Positions 1 through 8,245 of a stretch of DNA of 64,000 nucleotides are shown piece after piece. The notes under the pieces were generated by a model. The model saw only the letters and a program-made list of their open reading frames with translations. It was not told the origin of the DNA and did not search any database. Within the stretch, counting starts at the first letter, position 1, and every line of letters begins with the position of its first letter. This stretch comes from Bolinopsis microptera (lineage: Eukaryota > Ctenophora > Tentaculata > Lobata > Bolinopsidae). The position numbers and the translations under genes are program-made. Location of the stretch: NCBI RefSeq assembly GCF_026151205.1, contig NC_087074.1, positions 13,469,742-13,533,741 of the forward strand. The letters run 5' to 3'.

Positions 1-143
1 CTTTACTGTAATCGAGCAGGAGCAGTAGGGAAATTTGTTTCTTATTCAGAGAGTGTAGTATAGAATTTTGGGCATTGAGCAGTGCATGTTCGCACGATCT
101 TCCTGGCCGAAATCCGTATTGATTTTCGAAAAGAGAATCGTTC
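1..143 (-). pseudogene. LINE ORF2 fragment: reverse transcriptase core, cut by window edge
   Basis: Read on the minus strand, this stretch is open and encodes a typical non-LTR reverse transcriptase segment: an ENQYGFRPGRSCEHALL block, then LLLLLDYSK, whose Asp is the first catalytic residue of RT motif A. The sequence runs off the window edge, so motifs B, C (YxDD) and the thumb are not visible. It continues logically from the RT N-terminal block at 752-1723, which stops just before this point, so the two are parts of one LINE ORF2 split by a ~614-bp insertion. Seen: motif order and frame. Inferred: same element. Confidence 0.85.
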
Positions 144-757
144 TTATCAGGATTCCACCTGACCTCCAAAATTTCATGACCAAATCGACATACTCTGCCA
201 GCGTATTCCTCTGTCAAGTTAAATGTGATGTGTGAGTGAGTAAGTGTAGTGTAAAGAGATCCTATTTTTGTATCCAATTTGAATTCTAATAAAGACCCTA
301 AGCATTATGATCAAATTTTTAGTACAATAGTTATATCAGGGTTGACATCTATGATTAATATTATAACCCAATATTCATTTCTTTTTCTCCCTTAAATTTA
401 AACCCCCGGCCCCCATTGAACACCCAAAATACCTACCGTCCTTAATAATCATAAAGACCATTTGTTACAAAATAGCTGCTAGAATAATGCATGCCAAATA
501 TTCCCTCTTACACCCACAAATTATAATGCCTTCCTATCAACGCCTCTAATTTGGTCATTAATCAACCAGACTAGCGTTTTGGTGTGTACAAAAGCTACCA
601 GCCAGTACATTCCTTGCCCCGCTAGTTGATTGTCAAAAAATCATACAGCTCAGAACAAACGGCCATTTACCACTAAGAGCATTATATGTTTTCATTTGTT
701 TAAATTTTATGCTGTAAAATGTGCTAAAACTTTGATTATTTGTTTAATTGATTATTT
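144..757. mobile_element. ~614-bp insertion splitting the LINE RT domain, unclassified
   Basis: The LINE reading frame is lost between the block ending FLLNK (near 758) and the block starting NDSLFENQYGFR (near 143). These two would be adjacent in an intact RT. The intervening ~614 bp is AT-rich, has no terminal repeats I can see, and no convincing target-site duplication. Positions 144-215 are open on the minus strand in frame with the RT fragment, but I do not recognise that peptide. Boundaries are good to about 10 bp. It could be an unclassified short element or a local rearrangement. Confidence 0.5.
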
Positions 758-1723
758 GTTTAATAAAAATTCTAAAACACGAGCATGCATAAGTTTCTCA
801 TAAATTTTCGAGAATGATCCCAAAAGAGAGATCGGCCTATAATTAGCTACTTCCAATTTTGAACCACCTTTGTGGATAGGAACGACTTTCGCAGTTTTTA
901 GAGCATTTGGGAAGGTACCACTGGAGAACGAACAGTTAATGACATTAGCTAGTGCCCTGATAAAGTTTTCGCAGCTGTTTGCAATTTTCAATGGCTCAAT
1001 TTTACAATCGAGTGTGGACTTGTTCTTAAGCCCTGATATTATCTTTTGGACTTCACCGTGTGATGTAGGCTTAAGAAACATCGAGTTACTACACGAAGCC
1101 TTAAGAAAATGCTTGAAACCACCTGGGTCAAAGGTTCGACGGGCAGCGATTTGCCTCTTGATACTGGCTGCAATACCGGAGAAGTAGCCGTTAAATTTCT
1201 CAGCGACTGCCAGATTGGAGCTTATAATCGTGCCATCGTCGTCCTTCAGACGGGTGTGTCCGAACTTTTTTCTGTTACGGTTCAGGAGGCCATTGATAAT
1301 TTTCCATTGATTTTTAGAGCAGTTTTGGTATTTGTCAAACATTTTCTTATAGTACTTTTCTTTGGCTAGATTCACATGTTTGTGACAAAACTTTTTCATT
1401 TTATCATACGCGTCGCAGTTTTTTTGTGATGGATTTATAGTTTTTTTTTTTAAAAGTAACTTCTTGCGGTTGCATGCCGCCTCAAGCCAGGGTAAGATCC
1501 AAGGCTTTGGGTCAGCTCTTTCGAATTTTCTTCTCGAACTGTCGCGCTTCAGGGGGTATGCAGTATTGTAGTGTTTCATGTACGTTTGATAGATGGAATT
1601 GTATTGTTCATCAGCGCACGTTGAGGAGGTAGCATCATCCCAGGTCTCACTTACAATAAGCTCTTTGAATTTAGCATGATTAGCTTCGTTAAATACACGG
1701 GCCTCTAATTTCAAGCTAGTCAA
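752..1723 (-). pseudogene. LINE ORF2 fragment: linker and RT fingers
   Basis: This is a 323-residue open stretch. Residues 1-240 match the variable linker that joins endonuclease and RT in CR1/L2/Jockey-type LINEs (basic, helical, with a KDDDGTIIS-like segment near 160). Residues 280-287 (VVPIHKGG) and 294-301 (NYRPISLL) are conserved RT finger motifs, followed by EKLMHARVLEFL. The frame terminates at residue 323 where the ~614-bp insertion begins, just short of the palm. There is no natural start codon: the upstream part (endonuclease) lies at 1944-2961, separated by a disrupted segment. Enzymatically dead as it stands. Confidence 0.88.
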
Positions 1724-1943
1724 TGAAACGAAAAGTTTTCAATGAAACGAAAAGTTTTATTTTACATTCCTTTAATCATAAATAAAATAAGAGCTTAAAC
1801 CACGAATTAGTTAGCTAGAAGTAAACTTGAGGAAATATTTTTGGTGATTGTATATAATTATTTAAAAAACTTTATTTGGTTGTTAGTATTTTTATTATGG
1901 TACCTAAGTGGTTGAATTTAGTGAGACAAGGTCAGTTTCTCTA
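1724..1943. other. Disrupted LINE segment with 19-bp tandem duplication
   Basis: Between endonuclease and RT blocks the frame is broken. On the minus strand the endonuclease frame ends at 1944, while another frame continues for about 15 residues (RNFSKIIEKL-like, what the family normally has here), showing a small indel near 1965. The following ~180 bp is AT-rich and has no recognisable coding content. A 19-bp direct tandem repeat (CAATGAAACGAAAAGTTTT) occupies 1721-1739 and 1740-1758 at the RT side of the break. Confidence 0.6.
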
Positions 1944-2961
1944 TTATCTTAGAAAAATTTCTACTTTACAATAGGCAATGCTGGTGTTGTTGTTCTTTAC
2001 ACGTTGACTACGGAATCGCTCGTTCAAACTAGGTGTGGCTCCTAAACTAATGGTCGTGCTAACCGCGAGATGATCTGACATATCCAACGTCACGACATTA
2101 CAACTAATAACGTTGGTCACGTGATTAGTATACACGTGATCAATAAGCGTTGCACTGTGGTCAGTTACCCTGGTAGGCTTGGAGACAGTCTGGGCAAACC
2201 CATATTTTTCTAGTAAGCTTATAAGATCCTGGCTGTAAGCGTCGGTATCGTATTTTATAAGATCAATATTTGCATCACCCAGGAAGACTATCTGCTTTTT
2301 GGAGTGTCTATCAAGACCCCTGAGCACGTTTTCAAACTTTTCAAGGAATTTTTTGGGGCTTGTGGATGGCGAGCGGTAGAAATTTACGATGATTTTTGTC
2401 TTATTTCCGTTTTTAAAATTGTTGATTTTAAGCAATTGAAATTCTCCGCAAGTAACTTCTTCTGGACTCAGATTGAGTTCGAGTTCCTGTATTTTATCGT
2501 AATCACAAACGCGTTTGTTAACATAGAGCGCAAGACCACCTCCTTTTCCAGATTTACGTGCAGGTTCTTTGATAAAGGGCTCGTAAAACTGTTCGATTTC
2601 AATGTCGTTCAGACCATTAGGAAGATTAGAAATTTTACAGTTGGTTTCATTGAGGCAGATGAGGTCAAATTTGGAGAATGTTTCTATTTCTTCTCTAAAA
2701 TTCGAGATATTCTTCACGAGTGATCTAACGTTTAACGAAAGTATCTTAATTTCGCGATTGCTAGGGGTCTTGATATTATCAGGGTGTTGGTACTTACAGC
2801 TAACCAATATCTCCGATATACAATTGTTGAGATCGATTTCGCTGGAATCTATTTCATCAGTAAGTTCGCCTATTTGATTCATTACGTGAGAACGAATATA
2901 GGGGTTAAAAGTGGGGGTTATTGTATTGTAATTATCATTAAGTTCGTAGGAAGTTACTCTA
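1944..2961 (-). pseudogene. LINE ORF2 fragment: APE-type endonuclease
   Basis: This is an apurinic-endonuclease-like domain (EEP superfamily), which nicks target DNA for target-primed reverse transcription. Numbering from the Met at 2882, the catalytic signature is complete: N51 in LSLNVR, E79 in CLNET, GGLALYV at 115-121, FYRSP at 168-172, D203/N205 in GDANID, D248/H249 in LIDHVY, and S269-D270-H271. The open frame extends upstream of that Met to 2961, where the Gypsy 3' LTR begins. Across the Gypsy insertion the frame is continuous with the PHD-finger segment at 7235-7403 if one copy of the 5-bp target duplication is ignored. The frame is lost downstream at 1944. Confidence 0.93.
2957..2961. 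repeat. Gypsy target-site duplication, left copy (CTCTA)
   Basis: The five bases CTCTA directly abut the left LTR and recur at 7235-7239 after the right LTR. A 5-bp duplication is usual for Ty3/Gypsy integrases. Confidence 0.92.
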
Positions 2962-3096
2962 TGTTATGAATCGTTGTGACAAGGTAAACGCAAGACTAAA
3001 AGCTAAAAGCTAAACCAAAACCAAAACCAAAACCCAGGTAGTCATCCTGAATAGTATATCGGTTAATCATACAATAAATTACTAGAATATATAACA
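2962..3096 (-). repeat. 3' LTR of the Gypsy element
   Basis: This 135-bp copy begins TGTTAT and ends ATAACA on the plus strand (a TGTTAT/ATAACA inverted terminal hexamer), and I find no difference from 7100-7234. On the element's own strand it contains a run of TTTTGG repeats followed by AGCTTTTAGCTTTTAG. It is very short for a Gypsy LTR. Confidence 0.94.
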
Positions 3097-3104
3097 TCCC
3101 GTTC
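3097..3104 (-). promoter_or_regulatory. Candidate polypurine tract next to 3' LTR
   Basis: On the element strand the bases immediately before the 3' LTR read GAACGGGA, a short purine-rich tract in the place where plus-strand DNA synthesis is primed. It is weak (one C) and defined mainly by position. Confidence 0.5.
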
Positions 3105-3464
3105 AACTAAAAAGTGTTAAAAACAATATAGATTTAATAATTTAACTGAATTCGTAAAAAAATGTGATATAAATCAATCGTACAAAATTTAAAATGTTTG
3201 AAAACGTGGTCAAAATGAAATCTACAAAAGTGTGAAGTGAACTCACGTGAAAATACTGAAACGTGTTGCGCTCGCTACACGATTTAAAACTTAGCGCATT
3301 CCGTTTAAAACAAAAAATAACGTGTTATTCTTCAAAATTTAAACGTGACAGGGAATATTTATAACTTTATGTTTGATCTGGATAATTTAACTGGATTAAT
3401 GTGTGGTTAGATTTACACATTCAAAATAAAACAACTGTCATAAAATGTGATAATGAAACGTGTT

Positions 3465-3872
3465 TTATGTTCCTCCCAGTTTGCGGTAACTTAGCCTGTC
3501 TGGTGGTTTACTATCACGTGCAAAGTTTGCTGGCAGAAGCAAATTAGGTTGTTGCAATTCATGCTCTCTAACAATATTAGGTTTCATAGTGCTACGGTTA
3601 ATTTCTATGGCAAGCTCACGTGGTTTAAGTATAGGTTGTGCAGTGATTATAGGTTCAACGGCTGCCTTATGGTCAGGCTCAGCGGGTAGATTTGGATTAT
3701 TACCAACTATAATCGAAGTTTCCGGCTCTGTACTCTCAGGTAAGCTAGCTGTCTTCTCTAAATCACCATCAGTAGCTGTAGAACTCTGCTCATCTCTTAT
3801 CTCCAGCTCAACTCTCGGTGTATCCGGATCTGTTTGTTGCAACGGCTCTGACACAACAGATCTCGCTCCCAA
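3465..3872 (-). pseudogene. Gypsy Pol C-terminal tail, separated from Pol by deletion
   Basis: This 135-residue open frame lies downstream of and in a different frame from the main Pol ORF. It is rich in Pro, Glu and Ser and ends PDRLSYRKLGGT, the kind of RxxPxRLxYxxLGG ending seen at the C-terminus of many metazoan Gypsy integrases. The main ORF reaches a WER triplet, which in this family starts the integrase catalytic core, and then jumps to this region's sequence in another frame. I infer that roughly the whole DDE core was lost in one deletion with its junction near 3870-3890. Confidence 0.75.
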
Positions 3873-6800
3873 GCCTCCATAGTTTTAGCCCATGGGTGTG
3901 GTGTAGATCTAGCGGGTTTCTTCTGGTTTAGTTGACATGGTTCACATAGTTTAACCATTTTCTCGATCTCAGCATCCATGTTTGGCCAATAAACATAGCC
4001 TCTCGCTAGTGCTTTGGTCTGTGAAATGCCCATGTGTGTTGCATGAAGCATTGAAAGCACGCTCTTTCTCATACTCTCTGGAATAACAACTCGAGATCCC
4101 CAGACAATACAGTTCTGGTCTACTGACAACTCGTTTCGACGTGTGTAAAACGGTTTCAGCTCGACATCAACAGGGGGTTTCTCGTTCCAGCCGTCTTTAA
4201 CAAACTGTAACAGTCGACCAAGTGTCTTGTCTCTTCTCGTGTGACTAGCTATTAACTCAGCGTCAATCAAAGGTTTGTCATCACCGAAGTAGTGCACGCT
4301 GAAAACAGTATCTAGAGGTTTCATTTCAAACTCCTCTGTTAACTCGTCATCAAACTCTCTCGTCTCTGCCGATGTGTCTAAAGGCAGTGGAAAACGGGAA
4401 CATAGATCAGCATTACAATGTTTACCAGTGGGTCGAAACTGGATCTTGTAAGTGTAACCGCTAAGGAACAATGACCATCGTTGTAAACGACCTGCCACCA
4501 TGCTAGGAATCCCACGACTAGGGTGAAAGATAGATTCCAGCGGCTTGTGGTCTGTAACTAGGGTAAATGGTCGTCCAAAAAGATAACGGTGCAGTCTCTT
4601 AGTCGCCCAAACTATTGCCAATGCTTCTTTTTCTATCATGGAATAGTTTCTCTCAGATTTCGTCAGAGTTCGAGATATATACTCGATCGGTCGCTCTGTT
4701 CCATTTTCATCAATATGTGACATAACAGCTCCTAAACCAACGGATGAAGCGTCCGTGTCAAGCTTTAACTCCAGCTCAGGGTTGTAGACTGTTAGAACCA
4801 AGTCAGACGATAACAGTGCTTTTAACTCATCAAAAGCTCTCTTTTCTCTATCTCCAAAGTGGAAAATACTGTCAGCGGGTCTTAAACGGTTAAGTGGTTC
4901 AACAACTGTTGACATGTTGGGAATAAAACGTGAATAGTACTGTGCACCACCAAGAAATGATATCATCTCCGCTCTAGTAGTAGGATACGGTGCTCTCACT
5001 ATGGTTTCAACTTTCGAACTCAGCGGTCTTATCCCCTCAGCAGATACTTCATGGCCTAGAAATGTCACCTTAGGCTCCATGAAAACACACTTGTCTAGCC
5101 GGCATTTGTAGCCTTCATTCTCTAGTGCTGTAATCACCGTTCTCACGTTCTTCATGTGACTCTCATCATCAGGTCCAGTTATTAGAATGTCGTCAACACG
5201 CCATGCTGTGTTCTCTGTCTTTCTCAAGGTATCATCAATCTTGCGTTCAAATATTGGTCCGGCAGATGAAATACCGAATGGTAGAGAAGTAGGACTGAAC
5301 AATCCTTTGTGTGTGTTCAAAGTCACAATCTTTTGGTCACATTCTCTCAACTTCAAACTATTATAAGCGGCTCTGATATCCAGCTTAGTAAACAGTTTAC
5401 CTCCAACAATCTTACTCAAGCAATCCTCTATCGTAGGAAGTGGGTAAATAGCTGTGTCGAGATTAGGATTTACAGTAGTCTTGTAGTCACCACATATGCG
5501 AATCGTACCATCCGCTTTCATGACAGGAACTATGGGTGAAGCCCAGTCTGAGTGCTCTGTTGGAATCAGCTGTCCATTCTTCACTAACTCGTCTATGGCT
5601 TTCCCAACCTTGTCTACGATGGCAAATGGGACCTGCCTTGCCTTGCAAAACTTTGCTCTCGCATCAGGCTTAAATTGTAGACAAGCTTCGAATCCTTTAA
5701 CAGTTCCAACACCAGGATCGAACACAGGACTGCGGAGTATCTCACTAACAAATTCATCTCTCTGAAGCTTGGAGACAGCGTAAGATTGCTCAACATCAAC
5801 AAGTCCTATCATATGATCCAACCAGTCTTTACCAAACATCTGGATGATCCACTCTCGACCTAGGAGTGTGGGAAACCGACAATCGACAACATACAGTGGT
5901 AAAATCCATTTCTTGCCTCTAAATTCAACGTTTACAAGGGCCTTGCAGTCAATGCTTTCACAATTAAAATTAGCTACTCGCAATTTCTGGGAACATGGAA
6001 CAATCTGGCAATCAGTTAGTCCTAGTCTAGCAAAATCAGACTTACTTATACAGCTTAAAGATGAACCAGTATCTAACTCCATTTTCAAAATCTTATCATT
6101 AATCTTAACTTTAAGAAATGGTTTCTGATTACAATCAATACAACTGGATAAATTACTAACAACTGATGCAGGTAGAGTATCATCGGGAACAGGAGTCTGT
6201 ACTGGAATCTGGACAGGATCAGCCGTCTCCACGCAGTACAACGTGTTCTCCAACTCTTGGTGTGTGTACCCATAATCAGCAGCGCAAGCGTTGCCATCAT
6301 CATGATCACCAATCCCTTCAACACAATGGGATTGCTTCTTAGCGGAACGACAGTTCTTCGCGATATGTCCGGGTTTGCGACAGTTTCTGCAACGAACTTT
6401 GCAGTTTTTCGCAACATGACCACGAACAGTACAACGTGAACAAACAATGCTAAGGTCGGCCTTCTGATGGAACTTAGAGTTTTGAGGTTTTTGAAACTTC
6501 CCGGGTTTTTGAACATAGTGTGTTGTGACTGACATTGAACTTTGCAGAGCGTTCTCCTTCGTCTGAGCTTTATCGAACAGGCTGGCAGACGTGTCATTGG
6601 TAGCAGATTCTGATATGAGTTCAGCACGTATCCTATCAGAGGATAGTGCAGCCACAAAACGTGTACGCACCATTAAATCAAACAAATCACCGAACTGACA
6701 AACATTAGCAGCTTCCTTCAATCGTGACATAAAAGTACATAAGGATTCACCAGCAATCTGATTTAAAGTCATAAACTTCTGCTGTTGAGCTACAATGTTC

Positions 6801-7099
6801 GTTTTGGGTGATAACCGATCAACAAGAGTTTTTCTCAGGGTAGCGTAGTCAGTGTCTTTAATTTCAGCTGGAAATGTAAATGCACGCAACTTCTTCAACG
6901 CGTCAGGCCCCAGATTGACTGTTAACAGTGTTCTCATGAGTTCTGCTTTTTTAGCAGTTTTCTCGTTTGCGTCATCTGGTAACTTATCTGCGTGTGCGAA
7001 AATGAACACAGAAGCGGCGTTTTCAAAGATTTCCAGCCACTCTCTGACACAATCAGTTTCCTTGGATAAGCGTAAGTTCGAAACCAGACTCGTCGCCAT
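3797..7099 (-). CDS. Gypsy Gag-Pol polyprotein, truncated in integrase
   Basis: A single frame of about 1100 residues encodes fused Gag and Pol. Numbered from the ATG at 7099: Gag region 1-215; two CCHC zinc knuckles, C220-C223-H228-C233 and C237-C240-H245-C250; aspartic protease active site ELDTGSS with D343; RT with motif A D574 (KLDIRAAY), SLPFGISSA near 605-613 and the catalytic pair in RVDDIL (634-639; the usual Tyr or Phe is Arg); RNase H with D783 (TDASS) and TDHKP near 849; and the integrase HHCC zinc-binding module near 1020-1070. The frame then ends in an out-of-frame tail of about 20 residues where the DDE core should start. The ATG (ACAATGG context) directly abuts the 5' LTR; the frame stays open 7 codons further into the LTR, but without an ATG. 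Confidence 0.93.
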   Translation of the reverse strand: MATSLVSNLRLSKETDCVREWLEIFENAASVFIFAHADKLPDDANEKTAKKAELMRTLLTVNLGPDALKKLRAFTFPAEIKDTDYATLRKTLVDRLSPKTNIVAQQQKFMTLNQIAGESLCTFMSRLKEAANVCQFGDLFDLMVRTRFVAALSSDRIRAELISESATNDTSASLFDKAQTKENALQSSMSVTTHYVQKPGKFQKPQNSKFHQKADLSIVCSRCTVRGHVAKNCKVRCRNCRKPGHIAKNCRSAKKQSHCVEGIGDHDDGNACAADYGYTHQELENTLYCVETADPVQIPVQTPVPDDTLPASVVSNLSSCIDCNQKPFLKVKINDKILKMELDTGSSLSCISKSDFARLGLTDCQIVPCSQKLRVANFNCESIDCKALVNVEFRGKKWILPLYVVDCRFPTLLGREWIIQMFGKDWLDHMIGLVDVEQSYAVSKLQRDEFVSEILRSPVFDPGVGTVKGFEACLQFKPDARAKFCKARQVPFAIVDKVGKAIDELVKNGQLIPTEHSDWASPIVPVMKADGTIRICGDYKTTVNPNLDTAIYPLPTIEDCLSKIVGGKLFTKLDIRAAYNSLKLRECDQKIVTLNTHKGLFSPTSLPFGISSAGPIFERKIDDTLRKTENTAWRVDDILITGPDDESHMKNVRTVITALENEGYKCRLDKCVFMEPKVTFLGHEVSAEGIRPLSSKVETIVRAPYPTTRAEMISFLGGAQYYSRFIPNMSTVVEPLNRLRPADSIFHFGDREKRAFDELKALLSSDLVLTVYNPELELKLDTDASSVGLGAVMSHIDENGTERPIEYISRTLTKSERNYSMIEKEALAIVWATKRLHRYLFGRPFTLVTDHKPLESIFHPSRGIPSMVAGRLQRWSLFLSGYTYKIQFRPTGKHCNADLCSRFPLPLDTSAETREFDDELTEEFEMKPLDTVFSVHYFGDDKPLIDAELIASHTRRDKTLGRLLQFVKDGWNEKPPVDVELKPFYTRRNELSVDQNCIVWGSRVVIPESMRKSVLSMLHATHMGISQTKALARGYVYWPNMDAEIEKMVKLCEPCQLNQKKPARSTPHPWAKTMEAWERDLLCQSRCNKQIRIHRELSWR
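7081..7098 (-). promoter_or_regulatory. Candidate tRNA primer-binding site overlapping gag start
   Basis: One base after the 5' LTR the element strand reads TGGCGACGAGTCTGG. A primer-binding site beginning TGG at this spacing is what retroelements use to pair with a tRNA 3' CCA end. The complement continues into GTTCGAAAC, which resembles a T-loop. Here the site coincides with the first gag codons, since the TGG overlaps the ATGG. The tRNA is not identified. Confidence 0.5.
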
Positions 7100-7234
7100 T
7101 GTTATGAATCGTTGTGACAAGGTAAACGCAAGACTAAAAGCTAAAAGCTAAACCAAAACCAAAACCAAAACCCAGGTAGTCATCCTGAATAGTATATCGG
7201 TTAATCATACAATAAATTACTAGAATATATAACA
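7100..7234 (-). repeat. 5' LTR of the Gypsy element
   Basis: This 135-bp LTR copy appears identical to 2962-3096. On the element strand it ends ATAACA and is followed directly by the gag ATG, so there is no untranslated leader. Confidence 0.94.
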
Positions 7235-7239
7235 CTCTA
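7235..7239. repeat. Gypsy target-site duplication, right copy (CTCTA)
   Basis: CTCTA follows the CA end of the right LTR, matching 2957-2961. Confidence 0.92.
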
Positions 7240-7403
7240 TAGCCAGGTATTAGGTTTAGACAGCATGTAATACAACCAAGATAATCTTTGAGGCATTTTT
7301 TATGAACTGGTTTGTCACATAGAGGACAAATGAAAACATTTCTAGGAGCATAAGACCACCCGAAGCAACTTGAGCATTGTGATTTGAAACTAGGTTCAAC
7401 CAT
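7235..7403 (-). pseudogene. LINE ORF2 N-terminus with PHD-type zinc finger
   Basis: The ATG at 7403 opens ORF2. Within the first 48 residues the spacing C10-C13, C26-C29, H34-C37, C44-C47 gives a C4HC3 pattern, the PHD finger arrangement. PHD-like fingers are known in CR1/L2-type LINEs, usually in ORF1; here the finger stands at the head of the endonuclease-RT ORF. The frame runs into the Gypsy LTR at 7234 but rejoins the endonuclease frame at 2961 exactly when one CTCTA copy is discounted, so the Gypsy insertion is the cause of the split. Confidence 0.82.
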
Positions 7404-8245
7404 TGTTCAAGATGTGTAAATACCAGATATCTAGATCTGTGAATAATTAAGTAAGATATTAAAAAGATAAGAGTGTAAAGTATGGTGTATAGAATAGCTT
7501 GTACAGTCTAAGAATATGTATAAAATGCTAATGTGTGTGCGTGTGAATGAATGAGGAATAAACTGTGTGCTGAGAAAGCGTAAAGAAGAAAAAAAGAAAA
7601 CTTGTTAGACCTACCTATCAAGAACTATACAGCTTTGTGTGTAGATAGAATCGTAACGTAGTCTACAATATTACAATATTACGATAGCGGTACTGATTTC
7701 AGAACTATTCTAAAGTGTTTAATTTTTTTTATGCGAGGGTTTTCATTATAACTATTTTTTACAAGAAAATTAGAATAAAATAAAAAATATCACAATGAAC
7801 AAAGAAATGCCCCCCAAAAGAACCTGAACAACATAAAATTAAAATAAACTAATAAAAACAAAGGACGGCTTCGTTAGTGAAGACTTTCAACTAGATTGCA
7901 ATGAAGCCAATCTATGATGTATTTAATTTTAGGTTTAATATTATTTTCATGTATTGTATTTATGGATTGTATTGATGTATTGTATAAGTTTTTTATTCGA
8001 ATATCGTGTTTTGTTGTTATTATGTCTTTATGTTACATATTATGTTGTCATTTGTTTTGATTCATTATTATTTGCTCTTTTGCGAACATTTAAAACTGTT
8101 TCTTCTTCTGTCTTTGCATAAAGATGTAAGCTATAAGATGTAAGCTATAATCCCTTAAAGATTTTGTAAAAATTTTTTGAAAATTTAGGCGCGGCAAGTA
8201 TAAGTTGTAGGCTTGGGTACGGCTTTGTGAGTTTGTATTTAACCG
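7404..8245. other. LINE inter-ORF region, no gene seen
   Basis: This is 842 bp of AT-rich sequence between ORF1 and ORF2 of the LINE. I see no reading frame of note and no recognisable motif. It is long for a LINE ORF1-ORF2 spacer, so ORF2 expression would need its own initiation mechanism or a spliced message. Confidence 0.5.

Larger units (their letters stand above)
2962..7234 (-). mobile_element. Ty3/Gypsy LTR retrotransposon, complete ends, internally deleted
   Basis: The element is 4273 bp, bounded by 135-bp direct LTRs that begin TG and end CA and appear identical, flanked by a CTCTA duplication. It carries gag with two zinc knuckles, protease, RT, RNase H and the start of integrase, then a deletion of the integrase catalytic core followed by a Pol C-terminal tail. 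It is inserted into ORF2 of the resident LINE, in the same orientation. Identical LTRs indicate recent insertion. With no DDE core in its own integrase, it was presumably mobilised in trans or was deleted after insertion. Confidence 0.95.

Noticed and set aside
5309..6657. Frames overlapping the Gypsy Pol on both strands
   Set aside because: Shadows of the Gag-Pol frame; no independent domain content.
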